Notes under the pieces: model-generated
Databases searched by the model: none
The model's input: the letters and a program-made list of their open reading frames with translations, nothing else
What the model was told of the DNA's origin: nothing
Assembly (NCBI GenBank): GCA_036351055.1
Contig: JAZBOH010000137.1
Coordinates: forward strand, 1-64,000
DNA: 64,000 nt
Direction: 5' to 3'
Origin: JABDPF01 sp036351055
GTDB lineage: Bacteria > Pseudomonadota > Gammaproteobacteria > Xanthomonadales > SZUA-36
Shown: in pieces, positions 1 through 8,544 of the stretch
Layout of the letters: every line of letters starts with the position of its first letter
How positions within the stretch are numbered: the stretch's first letter is position 1
Made by a program: the position numbers and the translations under genes

Positions 1-2
1 TC

Positions 3-671
3 GGCGGTGACGGCTGGGCCTACGATATCGGCTTTGGCGGCCTGGACCATGTCATGGCCTCCGGGCGCGATGTCAATATCCTGGTGATGGATACCGAGGT
101 CTACTCCAACACCGGTGGCCAGGCATCAAAAGCCTCGCCGCTGGGCGCTGTTGCCAAGTTTGCTGCAAGCGGCAAGGGGTCGCTCAAAAAGGACCTCTCG
201 ATGATTGCCATGGCCTACGAAAATGTCTTCGTAGCCCACGTGGCCTTCGGCGCAAAGGATGTGCAAACCCTGCGTGCCTTCATGCAGGCGGAAGCCTACC
301 CCGGCCCGTCGTTGATCATCGCCTACAGCCCTTGTATTGCCCATGGCATCGACCTCAAAAACAACCTTCGGCAACAGGACCTGGCCGTCAGGTCAGGGCA
401 TTGGCAACTGTTCCGCTACGATCCGCGCCTGGCCGAAAAAGGCAAGAACCCCTTGCAGCTGGACTCCAAGGCGCCATCGATCCCGTTCAATGAATTTGCC
501 GACACTGAAATCCGCTTCAGCATGCTGCGCCGCACCCACCCGGAACAGGCCGCGGAATTCATGCGCAGGTCGGGCGAACTGGCGAAGGCGCGGTTTGACC
601 ACTACAAGCAACTTGCCGATATCGACTACTCGAACAATGGGGCAAGCACAGAACCTTCGGAGGACAAGTGA
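3..671 (+). CDS. nifJ: Pyruvate:ferredoxin/flavodoxin oxidoreductase, C-terminal part (5' end outside window)
   Basis: The reading frame is open from the first bases, so this is the 3' end of a longer gene, about 222 codons of a protein usually near 1,180 residues. The visible part is the thiamine-diphosphate-binding domain: GGDGWAYDIG near the start and DTEVYSNTGGQASKA around residue 40, both hallmarks of single-chain pyruvate:ferredoxin oxidoreductases. The enzyme decarboxylates pyruvate to acetyl-CoA and passes electrons to ferredoxin or flavodoxin in the cytoplasm. Its stop overlaps the start of the next gene (TGATG), so the two are translationally coupled. High GC and codon use match the backbone genes. 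Identity is secure from the motifs; the exact electron acceptor is not readable from this fragment. Confidence 0.93.
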   Translation, partial: GGDGWAYDIGFGGLDHVMASGRDVNILVMDTEVYSNTGGQASKASPLGAVAKFAASGKGSLKKDLSMIAMAYENVFVAHVAFGAKDVQTLRAFMQAEAYPGPSLIIAYSPCIAHGIDLKNNLRQQDLAVRSGHWQLFRYDPRLAEKGKNPLQLDSKAPSIPFNEFADTEIRFSMLRRTHPEQAAEFMRRSGELAKARFDHYKQLADIDYSNNGASTEPSEDK

Positions 672-1657
672 TGGATCTGTCGACACAATACCTTGGGCTG
701 ACACTGAAAAACCCGCTCGTGCCGTCCGCCTCGCCGCTTTCGCGTGATATCGACACGGCGAAACGACTGGAGGACGCCGGTGCATCCGCCATCGTGATGT
801 ACTCATTGTTTGAAGAGGAGATCCGACACGAGGACGAGCTCTTCGACACCTACCTGCTCAACCAGGATATCGGCCACGCCGAGGCCGACAGCTACCGTCC
901 CTTCGTGGATGAACCAGACTCGGTCATCGACAACTACCTGGCACAACTGGAGCGGCTCAAGCAGGAGCTGGATATACCCGTCATCGCCAGCCTGAACGGG
1001 GTGTCGTCGGGCGGGTGGGTCGAGCACGCCAAGGAGATCCAGCAAGCCGGCGCCGATGCCCTCGAACTCAACGTCTACTATGTTGCCGCCGACATCAACG
1101 AGACCGATGACTCGGTAACGCAGCGCTATATCGATACGCTCCAGGCCGTGAAGGCTTGCGTGGATATCCCGCTGATCGTCAAGATCTCACCTTACTTCAG
1201 TTCCGTCGCCAACATGGTCAGGCGTCTCGAGGCCGCTGGCGCCGACGGGGTCTCCCTTTTCAATCGCTTCTACCAGCCGGGCATCGACCTGGAGAGCCTG
1301 GAAGTGACGCCGCAACTCCAGCTCTCACGCTCCAGTGAATCACTGCTGGCCATGCGCTGGATTGCCATGCTGTACAACAAGGTCGACCTGACGCTAGCGG
1401 CAACCGGCGGCATCCATAACGCCGAGGATGTCATGCGGCTGCTGCTTGCCGGCGCCGATGTCACGCATATGTGCGCCGCGCTGCTCATGAACTCACCTGA
1501 ACACCTGGCAAGCGTTCTGCAGAAGATGCAGGAGTGGATGGAGGAGAACGAGTACGAATCGGTTAGCCAGCTCAAGGGCTCGGTCAGCCAGCAGCATGCC
1601 GGCGACCCGGCAGCCTATGAACGGGCCAACTATATCGAGGTGCTCAGGAGCCTGTAG
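671..1657 (+). CDS. Dihydroorotate dehydrogenase-like flavoprotein, nifJ-linked
   Basis: A 328-residue TIM-barrel flavoprotein of the dihydroorotate/dihydropyrimidine dehydrogenase family. It opens with the typical LGLTLKNPLVPSASPL segment and has the flavin-binding AATGGIHNAEDV stretch near residue 240. The ATG at 671 overlaps the upstream stop; a GTG one codon earlier is also possible. A protein of this family directly downstream of nifJ is a recurrent arrangement, and its reaction there is not established. True PyrD activity is not implied, since the family also holds NAD- or ferredoxin-linked pyrimidine dehydrogenases. A degenerate second copy of its 3' end lies at 19246-19480, on the far side of the AT-rich block. 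Confidence 0.85.
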   Translation: MDLSTQYLGLTLKNPLVPSASPLSRDIDTAKRLEDAGASAIVMYSLFEEEIRHEDELFDTYLLNQDIGHAEADSYRPFVDEPDSVIDNYLAQLERLKQELDIPVIASLNGVSSGGWVEHAKEIQQAGADALELNVYYVAADINETDDSVTQRYIDTLQAVKACVDIPLIVKISPYFSSVANMVRRLEAAGADGVSLFNRFYQPGIDLESLEVTPQLQLSRSSESLLAMRWIAMLYNKVDLTLAATGGIHNAEDVMRLLLAGADVTHMCAALLMNSPEHLASVLQKMQEWMEENEYESVSQLKGSVSQQHAGDPAAYERANYIEVLRSL

Positions 1658-1677
1658 GGTCCCGTCAAATTTGCCTC

Positions 1678-1898
1678 ATGAGACCGGGGTTAGGTTGGCT
1701 CGCTTCGCCCCCCATGAGCTGGATACAACTCAGCAGACGGGTCTTCTCCATCGATATAGACGACTGCCCGGAATGCGGCGACACGCTCCGGGCCATCGCC
1801 CCCAGGACGATGGGTTCAGCCAGAACCCAGACATATGTCGAACCCCCAGAGAACAGCCTAGCCTGTTTGAATCCTTTGGCGATACTCACTTGACATGA
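1678..1898 (+). pseudogene. IS91-family transposase C-terminal remnant
   Basis: A short frame at 1678-1893 encodes LSRRVFSIDIDDCPECGD followed by TLRAIA. This matches the C-terminal zinc-finger-like segment (RVFxIDIxxCPxCGGxLxxIA) of IS91/Y2-type transposases. A neighbouring frame ending at 1898 gives TPREQPSLFESF, resembling the usual tail of the same proteins, so a frameshift probably separates the two pieces. The rest of the roughly 400-500 residue transposase is absent. It sits immediately after the dehydrogenase stop, at the point where base composition drops, and so marks the left edge of the island. It is not functional. Confidence 0.7.
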
Positions 1899-1954
1899 AC
1901 AAAAAGTGCTTATTTCGTCCTATCCGCGCACGGGTCATCCCCTTCCGTGACCAA

Positions 1955-2932
1955 CTATGGCAAAAGACTCTGATGAAAACGCCACGCGGTTTCAATGATT
2001 GAATCAATGCTTGTAAAGCGTGGTTGCCATTTCAGCAATTTTCTGGCCAGCGTGGCGTCCGCGACAAGTCTGGGAGGATCGCCGGGCCGGCGATCCTCAA
2101 CGGTGAAACTGACGACGTGTCCGGTCACTCGTTCAACTGCACCGATAACCTCGAGGACACTGAATCCGCCACCATTTCCCAGATTCATAACCGATGCGCC
2201 ATCGTCTTGCTCAAGGTATGCGGCGGCTGCCAGGTGAGCATCGGCAATGTCGCACACATGAATGTAATCCCGGACACAGCTTCCGTCCGGTGTCTCATAA
2301 TTATCCCCAAACATCTTCAGTGTCACATCACCCTGGAGCAGGGAATTTAGAACATTCGGAATCAAATGAGTCTCAGGATCGTGCCGTTCACCAATCCCAG
2401 TGTCAGGATGAGCCCCGCAAGCATTGAAATACCGGAAGCTCAACGAACGAATACCGTATGCTGCATGGTAATCCGCCAAGGCCTGCTCCACAGCCAGCTT
2501 GGTTTTTCCATAGGGATTGATCGGCGAACAGATGTGAGATTCGTCGATAAGGTCAGCCTTCGGTATCCCGTAGGTTGCTGCAGTGGAAGAGAACACCAAC
2601 CGCTTGTGCTCAAAACGTCGCATTGCATCCAGTAACTGCAGGGTTCCGGTCACGTTGTTTTCGTAATAAACGTGTGGCATCTCGACCGATTCCCCCACCA
2701 GCGATTTCGCGCAGAAGTGCATGATCAGGTCAAATGGGCCGTGATCAGAAAATACGTTGTCAAGAAAAGTTCTGTCCAGGATGTCGCCTACAATCAACCG
2801 AGTGTCTTTAACGGCATCGGCGTGTCCCGTTGACAAATTATCCACCGTAACGGATTCATGGCCTTGCTCCACTAACAACTGAACCATGTGTGAGCCAATG
2901 TAGCCTGCACCACCGCATACCAGGACTTTCAT
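1955..2932 (-). CDS. galE: UDP-glucose 4-epimerase
   Basis: A 325-residue short-chain-dehydrogenase-fold epimerase that interconverts UDP-galactose and UDP-glucose in the cytoplasm (Leloir pathway). The N-terminal NAD motif is GGAGYIGSHM at residues 7-16, the catalytic YGKTK (YxxxK) lies near residue 142, and SSTAATYG supplies the conserved Ser/Thr. Length is near the family norm of about 330-340. It starts 7 bp after the galT stop, so the two form one operon transcribed leftward. Base composition is lower in GC than the genes at 1-1657 and it belongs to the AT-rich island. Confidence 0.95.
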   Translation of the reverse strand: MKVLVCGGAGYIGSHMVQLLVEQGHESVTVDNLSTGHADAVKDTRLIVGDILDRTFLDNVFSDHGPFDLIMHFCAKSLVGESVEMPHVYYENNVTGTLQLLDAMRRFEHKRLVFSSTAATYGIPKADLIDESHICSPINPYGKTKLAVEQALADYHAAYGIRSLSFRYFNACGAHPDTGIGERHDPETHLIPNVLNSLLQGDVTLKMFGDNYETPDGSCVRDYIHVCDIADAHLAAAAYLEQDDGASVMNLGNGGGFSVLEVIGAVERVTGHVVSFTVEDRRPGDPPRLVADATLARKLLKWQPRFTSIDSIIETAWRFHQSLLP

Positions 2933-2939
2933 CAGATAA

Positions 2940-3980
2940 TTACTCCTGTTCCGCCTGATTTAAGGCATTTCTCAATGTCTCAGCGGCGGACTCTGCTGTA
3001 ATATCGCGTTGCGGGGCCGCCAGCATTTCGTAGCCCACCATGAACTTCTTGACCGTTGCCGAGCGCAACAAAGGTGGATAGAAGTGCATGTGCAGTTGCC
3101 AGTGGTCGTGGTTCTCCGCCGTCGTTGGTGCCTGGTGAATACCCGCCGTGTAGGGGAATTCACACCTAAACACCTGGTCGTATGCCTGTGTCAGTCTGCG
3201 ATAAGCATCCGCAAATCCGCGCGCTTCCTCACCGGAAAACTGGTCAATGGATGGTATGTGCCGTCGGGGAAGAATCATTGCCTCGAATGGCCAGACCGCC
3301 CAAAATGGCACGACAGCAACAAACTGTTCATTTTCATAGACAACACGGGTTTTTCGTTCAAGTTCGCGATTGAGGTAGTCCAGAAGCATTGGGTTACCCT
3401 GTCTCTCCGCATACCTATGCTGGTTTACCTGCTCTTGCACGACGATTGGGGGGATACTGGACGATGCCCAGATCTGGCAATGTGGGTGTGGGTTGGAGCA
3501 CCCCATGATGGCACCCTTGTTCTCGAAAATCTGGGCATAGGAGATGTCGGGATTGGCCTGCAACGATTCGTATTCGTTCTTCCAGACTTCAATCACGCGG
3601 GTCACTGCAGCCACAGACATGTTTGGAACAGACAGGTCATGATGAGGAGAAAAGCAGATCACCTTACACATTCCGCGCTCCGAAACCGCCTGGAACAAGG
3701 GATCTGTATTCATTGCCAGGTCCGGAGTATCCATTAACAGCGCAGAGAAGTCGTTGGTGAAAACAAAAGTCTGCGTATAGTCGGGGTTCTGCTGCCCATT
3801 CGATCGTTTATTGCCCGGGCACAAGTAGCAATTTTCGTCGAATGCTGGTCGCCCGGACCCAGCTACATCTTCCTGCTTGCCTTGCCAGGGACGCTGGGTT
3901 CGGTGCGGAGACACCAGAACCCATTCCCCGGTCAGTGGATTGAAACGGCGATGGGGTCCTTGATTAAGTTGTGCAAACAT
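2940..3980 (-). CDS. galT: Galactose-1-phosphate uridylyltransferase
   Basis: A 346-residue class I GalT, which exchanges UDP between glucose-1-phosphate and galactose-1-phosphate. The active-site motif NPHPHCQIW, with the His-Pro-His nucleophile, lies near residue 160. Zinc-ligand cysteines are in CYLCPGNKRSN near residue 52, and the C-terminal DHWQLHMHFYPPLLRS is also family-typical. The ATG follows AGGA at a workable spacing (ATAGGACTCCAATG). It lies directly downstream of a galactokinase remnant and upstream of galE, so it is the middle of a former galK-galT-galE operon. Confidence 0.95.
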   Translation of the reverse strand: MFAQLNQGPHRRFNPLTGEWVLVSPHRTQRPWQGKQEDVAGSGRPAFDENCYLCPGNKRSNGQQNPDYTQTFVFTNDFSALLMDTPDLAMNTDPLFQAVSERGMCKVICFSPHHDLSVPNMSVAAVTRVIEVWKNEYESLQANPDISYAQIFENKGAIMGCSNPHPHCQIWASSSIPPIVVQEQVNQHRYAERQGNPMLLDYLNRELERKTRVVYENEQFVAVVPFWAVWPFEAMILPRRHIPSIDQFSGEEARGFADAYRRLTQAYDQVFRCEFPYTAGIHQAPTTAENHDHWQLHMHFYPPLLRSATVKKFMVGYEMLAAPQRDITAESAAETLRNALNQAEQE

Positions 3981-3983
3981 TGG

Positions 3984-4250
3984 AGTCCTATGGATTCAGA
4001 GGTTTTACACCATCGCTCGTGCTGCAGCAGAAATTTGGCTTTTAGTGGCGTTACCTCAGAGTAAACAGCCGACAGTTCGCTGGCAAAGTTCGGCAAGGTG
4101 CTCGAGGCGACGACTGAGACCATGCAACCAGCGAAGCCGGCGCCATTGATACGCGACCTCAGTCTTCTAGGATCAGCCAAGGAATTCTCTGGGTTAACTG
4201 CGTGACAGCCCCTTTGTGTTGCAACGAGAATCTGATCTCTTTGACGAATG
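3984..4250 (-). pseudogene. galK: Galactokinase C-terminal remnant
   Basis: The minus-strand frame that runs into galT encodes LRSRINGAGFAGCMVSVV followed by an amphipathic stretch and KAKFLLQHERWCKTSESIG. This matches the last GHMP-kinase motif of galactokinase (RMTGGGFGGCxVALV) and its C-terminal tail. Only about 85 codons can be traced. The region further upstream holds a transcription terminator, and no N-terminal GRxNLIGEHTDY signature is present. The fragment occupies the expected galK position in front of galT. The upper boundary is approximate. The gene is truncated at its 5' end and presumably inactive. Confidence 0.68.
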
Positions 4251-4282
4251 GTTAGAATTGCCAGAAGAGCCGCGACCAGAAA

Positions 4283-4314
4283 CCGGTGGTGGTTGAAAGG
4301 TCAACCACCACCGG
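4283..4314 (-). terminator. Rho-independent-type hairpin after the first TonB receptor gene
   Basis: A perfect 14-bp stem with a 4-base loop: CCGGTGGTGGTTGA and its reverse complement, separated by AAGG. Read on the minus strand it follows the receptor stop by about 65 bp and is trailed by TTTC. It separates the receptor transcript from the gal genes. The T-run is short, so termination efficiency is uncertain. Confidence 0.65.
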
Positions 4315-4378
4315 GGCTTCATGTCTGCTCTGGCGAAGGATCGCTGTCACAACATCCCACCCTGCTTAGAAACTCGAC

Positions 4379-7006
4379 TCATCTTGAGGACACATAACTC
4401 ACACCAATCCAGAATGCGCGACCGTAAGCCGCTTCGTAGGCGAATAACTCTCTTTGACTACCAAAACTTTCAACGAGATTTTCATCTGTTGCATTCCAAA
4501 TATCGAAAAATGCTGTCAGTCCAAAGTCGAAAGAGTATCGGAACTGCAAGTCAAGCTGGTTGCGCGACTCCGTGTATCGGTCACGAAACTCTCGACCCGA
4601 CGTTGTTTGAATTGAACGACCAAATGGACCTGTATAGTTGTATGCCATACGACCCTCAAAATTGCCTCTCTGATAATACAGCACAAGGTTTGCAACAAAG
4701 TCGGCCTGATCGAGATAGAACTCGGGCTTTCGTATACTTCCGTCCGACATTAAGACTTCGTAGTCTGTGTCCAACCATGTCGCATTGGCGTTGAATCCTA
4801 GCCCATCGAATGGTTCAGGCAGAAAGTCCAAGTCGCGAGACAGCGTCGCCTCGACACCGAATATTGTTGCGTCTGTTAAATTACGCGGCTGCGTCACAAT
4901 AGCTTCGACCATTTGGCCGCCAATCATGATCTGTTCAATTTCAGTGGACCTGAAAATCTCGTCTTCAATATCCTTGTTAAACACACCGATAGCCGCAATA
5001 CCTGCGTTGTCTGCAAAGTAATACTCAAAAGAAACATCAAGGTTTGTAGATCGACGGGGTTTCAGATCCGGATTGCTCCGACTGATGGTTACTTCTCCGG
5101 CTACATTTTCTAGGGTCTCGCCTCGTACGGCGAAATCGACAAATCGTGGACGACCTATCGTGCGACTGGCAGAACCACGAATCACAATCTCATCAGTAGG
5201 TTCATAGACAAGGCTAAAAGACGGTAGAAAGTCGTCGTAGTCTCCCTCCGAGGAAGTTGTTTCCCAAACGCCGTCGACACGGCGACGACCATTACTCTCG
5301 TAATCTGTGTACTCGTACCGTCCACCAAATATCATTTTCATGTTGTCGGTGGTATACACGCCCATTAAATATGCTGCCGCGACGTCTTCGCTGACAGAGT
5401 AGTCACGTTGTTGATCCGTCGTTGAGACATCATCGAATCTCCAAAGGTTTGCATCATCTTTAGTGTTGTACCATGTCGAATAGACTAAGCCGATGTCATA
5501 AAGTGGGAAATCCTGTTTGTCTCTGCATTTCGGGTAGCAGATATAGTCACCAGAAAACACGTCAGCGAAAGATAGCGTGTTGTTATCTGTTGGGAACCAT
5601 CGATCGCGTGAATAGTCGTAGTCGCGCTCGATACCTCGGAACTTGAGGCCCGTCTTAAATCCCCAGCCAGTGTCGTTGGCCTGTAAATTCCAGGAGTAGT
5701 CGAGCTTTGCACTAACGAGATCTTCCTCTAGATCACCTGCATTGTATTCGTGTGACGATATTGGATAGTTAGTAAACGCATCGTCAACACCTGGTGCGAG
5801 TTCAACGTAAGGAATGTTTCCGCCGTTCCATTCATAGAGCACGTCGACTCCGCGTCGATCGTTTATGTCCCAGTTTTGTTTCAGGTCCTCGCCTGACCCT
5901 GACCATCCTGCGCGGAAATCAATCATCCCTGAATCGCTAATGACGTAATCGCCCCCAAGTTGTACACCCTGGACATTGTATTTGACATCAAAATTACCGT
6001 TCTGAAAAAGCTGGCGGGCATTGGGCGACAAACCGCCCTCTGTTGTAGGCGAAATAACAGTGGATGAGGATGGGCGGGTCCGTAGACCGGAACGGTTCTC
6101 CGCCTCTTCGGACAGATAATAGTACGCTGTCACCCATGTCTTGTTCCCATTATCGGAGAGGTGCTCCAACTTGACGCTGGATCCTACACGGTCGCGATTC
6201 ATATGATAGAGATAGAGTCGCTGTTCGGAAGGCACTACGATGTCCGTTTCATAATTCTCTGCCCTGGTACCATCTTGACTGAACCAGTAAGCATTTGATC
6301 CGCTCTCAACGACATTAATGTAGTTGTCGCGTTGAAAGATGTTGCCGGTTACTATAAAACCCCAGTTATCAGCCATTTGCGTTGCCCAAACTACGTCGGC
6401 CCGATAACTTGGCTCACTTCCGTTGTTGCCATCGTTGTTCTCGTAGGTACCAACCTGACCGGTGAAGTTGAATGTTGATTCACTGTAGTCAAACGCGCTT
6501 CGCGTTACGAAATTGATCCCACCACCGATCGAGTTGCCATCCATGTCGGGCGTTGTTGTCTTCGTTACATCGATTCTTGATGCTAGTGCCGACGGGAATA
6601 TATCGAGAAAAGTACTTCGGCTATCGCGATCTGGTGATGCCAACATGAGGCCATCGAAGCTCGTGAAAGTGAAATCAGGCCGTAAGCCACGCACGGACAC
6701 AAACCTCGGTTCTGATCGCTGGTAACGCAGTGTGACGCCGGGCAGTCGACGCAGAGCCTCACCAACATTGAAATCAGGCAGCTTACCGAGTTCGCTTTCA
6801 ACAACAGAATCAGTCGTTACAAAAGCTTGTCTCTTTGTGGAAATGGACAGCTGGTTCTGCTTTCTGTAGCCGCTGACAATGACCTCTTCGATAACCTCTT
6901 CGGAGTCGTCACTATCATCGTTTTTATCAGCCGACTGGGCATCTGCAACCATTGGCGTCGCAAATAAGAACAGTCCAAGTATTAGGTGTTGAATGAAAGT
7001 CTTCAT
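4379..7006 (-). CDS. TonB-dependent outer-membrane receptor (Xanthomonas/Caulobacter type)
   Basis: An 875-residue outer-membrane beta-barrel that takes up a ligand using TonB/ExbBD energy. The ATG at 7006 follows GAGGGA and gives a clean signal peptide (MKTFIQHLILGLFLFA, then cleavage after VADAQ). The frame itself is open to 7117. After the signal come a TonB-box-like EEVIEEVIVSG and the plug domain, with LPDFNVGEALRRLPGV near residue 78, VSVRGLRPDF and GGGINFVTRSAFD. The barrel ends in an aromatic-rich C-terminus (FWIGVSYVSSR). It is a paralogue of the receptor at 13901-16570. The nearby ROK regulators and sugar genes suggest a carbohydrate ligand; the ligand itself cannot be read from sequence. 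Confidence 0.9.
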   Translation of the reverse strand: MKTFIQHLILGLFLFATPMVADAQSADKNDDSDDSEEVIEEVIVSGYRKQNQLSISTKRQAFVTTDSVVESELGKLPDFNVGEALRRLPGVTLRYQRSEPRFVSVRGLRPDFTFTSFDGLMLASPDRDSRSTFLDIFPSALASRIDVTKTTTPDMDGNSIGGGINFVTRSAFDYSESTFNFTGQVGTYENNDGNNGSEPSYRADVVWATQMADNWGFIVTGNIFQRDNYINVVESGSNAYWFSQDGTRAENYETDIVVPSEQRLYLYHMNRDRVGSSVKLEHLSDNGNKTWVTAYYYLSEEAENRSGLRTRPSSSTVISPTTEGGLSPNARQLFQNGNFDVKYNVQGVQLGGDYVISDSGMIDFRAGWSGSGEDLKQNWDINDRRGVDVLYEWNGGNIPYVELAPGVDDAFTNYPISSHEYNAGDLEEDLVSAKLDYSWNLQANDTGWGFKTGLKFRGIERDYDYSRDRWFPTDNNTLSFADVFSGDYICYPKCRDKQDFPLYDIGLVYSTWYNTKDDANLWRFDDVSTTDQQRDYSVSEDVAAAYLMGVYTTDNMKMIFGGRYEYTDYESNGRRRVDGVWETTSSEGDYDDFLPSFSLVYEPTDEIVIRGSASRTIGRPRFVDFAVRGETLENVAGEVTISRSNPDLKPRRSTNLDVSFEYYFADNAGIAAIGVFNKDIEDEIFRSTEIEQIMIGGQMVEAIVTQPRNLTDATIFGVEATLSRDLDFLPEPFDGLGFNANATWLDTDYEVLMSDGSIRKPEFYLDQADFVANLVLYYQRGNFEGRMAYNYTGPFGRSIQTTSGREFRDRYTESRNQLDLQFRYSFDFGLTAFFDIWNATDENLVESFGSQRELFAYEAAYGRAFWIGVSYVSSR

Positions 7007-7366
7007 TTTTCCCTCGCTCTTTGTAGCGTATCTGCGCTGCAAATGAGATCGTGGCCCTTCTGGGTCTCTTCCTGCTGGTTGAAATATATACTTACTCAGA
7101 GTGCGTATAAAAAACATTTATGAAATATACACCTCTTAGGTATAATTATCAATTTCTGATTCATAGCCATTGTCCTGGCTGTTCGAAACAGTTCGATAAG
7201 GCATAATTACGGGACTTGCTGGCCGCTAAAGCGCGCTCCTTCGCCGCCCACACTGACAGTGAAACTGTGGACGTGAAAACGGACCTCATATACTAGAAGC
7301 ATGGTGTTGGACCGTTAAGTTTGCGCTTTTTGAATTCAATATTTTTAAACCTCAAAAGGTTGTTTT
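7007..7366. other. Divergent AT-rich regulatory region
   Basis: A 360-bp non-coding stretch between the leftward TonB receptor and the rightward ROK gene. It holds the candidate operator at 7093-7107 and AT-rich promoter-like sequence around 7110-7150. A short ACAGT-GAA-ACTGT inverted repeat lies near 7256. No small ORF with a convincing ribosome-binding site was seen. Confidence 0.6.
7093..7107. promoter_or_regulatory. Candidate ROK operator, site A
   Basis: TACTCAGAGTGCGTA, 87 bp upstream of the chosen receptor start. It fits the 15-bp pattern YACKY-N5-RMGTR found at three other places in the island (10637, 13520, 13732), each upstream of a receptor or esterase gene. Arms are 4/5 symmetric. 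Assignment to the ROK proteins rests on co-location and is not demonstrated. Confidence 0.5.
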
Positions 7367-8533
7367 ATGAATCAACGAGTAACACGTGGCAGGCAGATCT
7401 CCCCTGGTTTCCTTAGAAATCCCAGGTTTGAAACTACCAGCCCGAGTGAGCGTGAGATCCTATCGGTCATCCTGAGGGAAGGTCGGATCTCTCGTATGGG
7501 TGTTACAGATCGGGTGTCAGTGGGGCAACAATCGGTATCTCGAATCGTGAGCTCACTAGCGGATCGCGGCGCTATCATCGTCGGAGAGTCGACCTCAAAC
7601 GGCCGCAGAGGGCCTCCAAGTGTCGAGTTGTCACTCGCTCCTGACTTCGCCTACTCGATTGGCTTGTCGATCATGGCCGATGCGATTTCAGTCTCGATGC
7701 TTGATTTTGCCGGCAACATGCGTTTCACACGCACGATCATGCCAAAGAGAATGGCGAGGGAAGAAGTTATATCCGCCGTTTCATCGATTATTACAGATAC
7801 GCTGCAAGATACCGGTATTGAGCGGTATAGACTCTTTGGTCTCGGCGTCGGGATTTCCGGCTTCTTCGTCAGTGACGACCACCGCGTCAATGCTCCAGAT
7901 TTGCTTGAGGACTGGGCACTGATCGATATCGAGTCTGAATTGTCCCAGTATTTCGGGTTACCTGTCTGGGTTGAAAACGATGGCAATGTAGCAGCAGTCG
8001 GGGAAAGCATGGTTGGCGTGGGCCGCTGGGCGCCGAGTTTTGCCTATCTTTATATCGCGACGGGTTTTGGTGGGGGCGTGATTGTCGACGGGAAGCTCTT
8101 CCGGGGCCGTATTGGCAACGCAGGCGAGTACGCCGGCGTGCTCCCACCAAACGGCTATCCCCATCCCAACCTTCAGTTGCTAAGAAAACTCGTTGTAGAA
8201 CATGACAAAAAATCATTCCGCAATGTGAGCGAGATGCTCGAGGAATTCAACGTTGAGTGGAAAGGCGTGGGAATTTGGTTAGAAAAAGTTCTACCTAGCC
8301 TGGAGTTGGTTATATCGGCAAGCGCGGCAATACTTGATGTCGATGCAATAGTGCTTGGTGGCCGATTGCCAAGGTCACTGGCCGAACAGATTATCCCAAA
8401 AGTGGAAATCTACAACACTTCAAGGCGGAATATTCCACGTCCAGTCCCGGTGATCGTCGCTGCCGAGGCAAGTGGGGATGCTACGGCACTTGGCGCAGCG
8501 GCGTTGCCACTGCAGGAAAGCTTCTTTTCGTAG
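7367..8533 (+). CDS. ROK-family transcriptional regulator (NagC/XylR type)
   Basis: A 388-residue protein with an N-terminal winged helix-turn-helix (about residues 25-75, SVGQQSVSRIVSSLADRG as the recognition helix) and a C-terminal ROK sugar-binding domain. The ROK signature is seen as GFGGGVIVDGKLFRGRIGN near residue 235, followed by AGEYAGVLP. The ATG has a weak AAAAGG upstream. It is a close paralogue of the regulator at 12221-13390. Both lack the CxCGxxGC zinc loop usual in ROK proteins, its place being taken by a Pro/His-containing loop (PNGYPHPNL). Likely role: sugar-responsive repression of the adjacent receptor and esterase genes. Confidence 0.88.
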   Translation: MNQRVTRGRQISPGFLRNPRFETTSPSEREILSVILREGRISRMGVTDRVSVGQQSVSRIVSSLADRGAIIVGESTSNGRRGPPSVELSLAPDFAYSIGLSIMADAISVSMLDFAGNMRFTRTIMPKRMAREEVISAVSSIITDTLQDTGIERYRLFGLGVGISGFFVSDDHRVNAPDLLEDWALIDIESELSQYFGLPVWVENDGNVAAVGESMVGVGRWAPSFAYLYIATGFGGGVIVDGKLFRGRIGNAGEYAGVLPPNGYPHPNLQLLRKLVVEHDKKSFRNVSEMLEEFNVEWKGVGIWLEKVLPSLELVISASAAILDVDAIVLGGRLPRSLAEQIIPKVEIYNTSRRNIPRPVPVIVAAEASGDATALGAAALPLQESFFS

Positions 8534-8544
8534 GACGCGAGTTA

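Noticed and set aside
1955..4250. Capsule or O-antigen cluster based on galE
   Set aside because: No glycosyltransferase, flippase or polymerase genes are present; galT and the galK remnant point to the Leloir pathway.
4321..4794. 157-codon plus-strand frame beyond the gal region
   Set aside because: Lies entirely antisense to the 3' end of the TonB receptor; no supporting signal.
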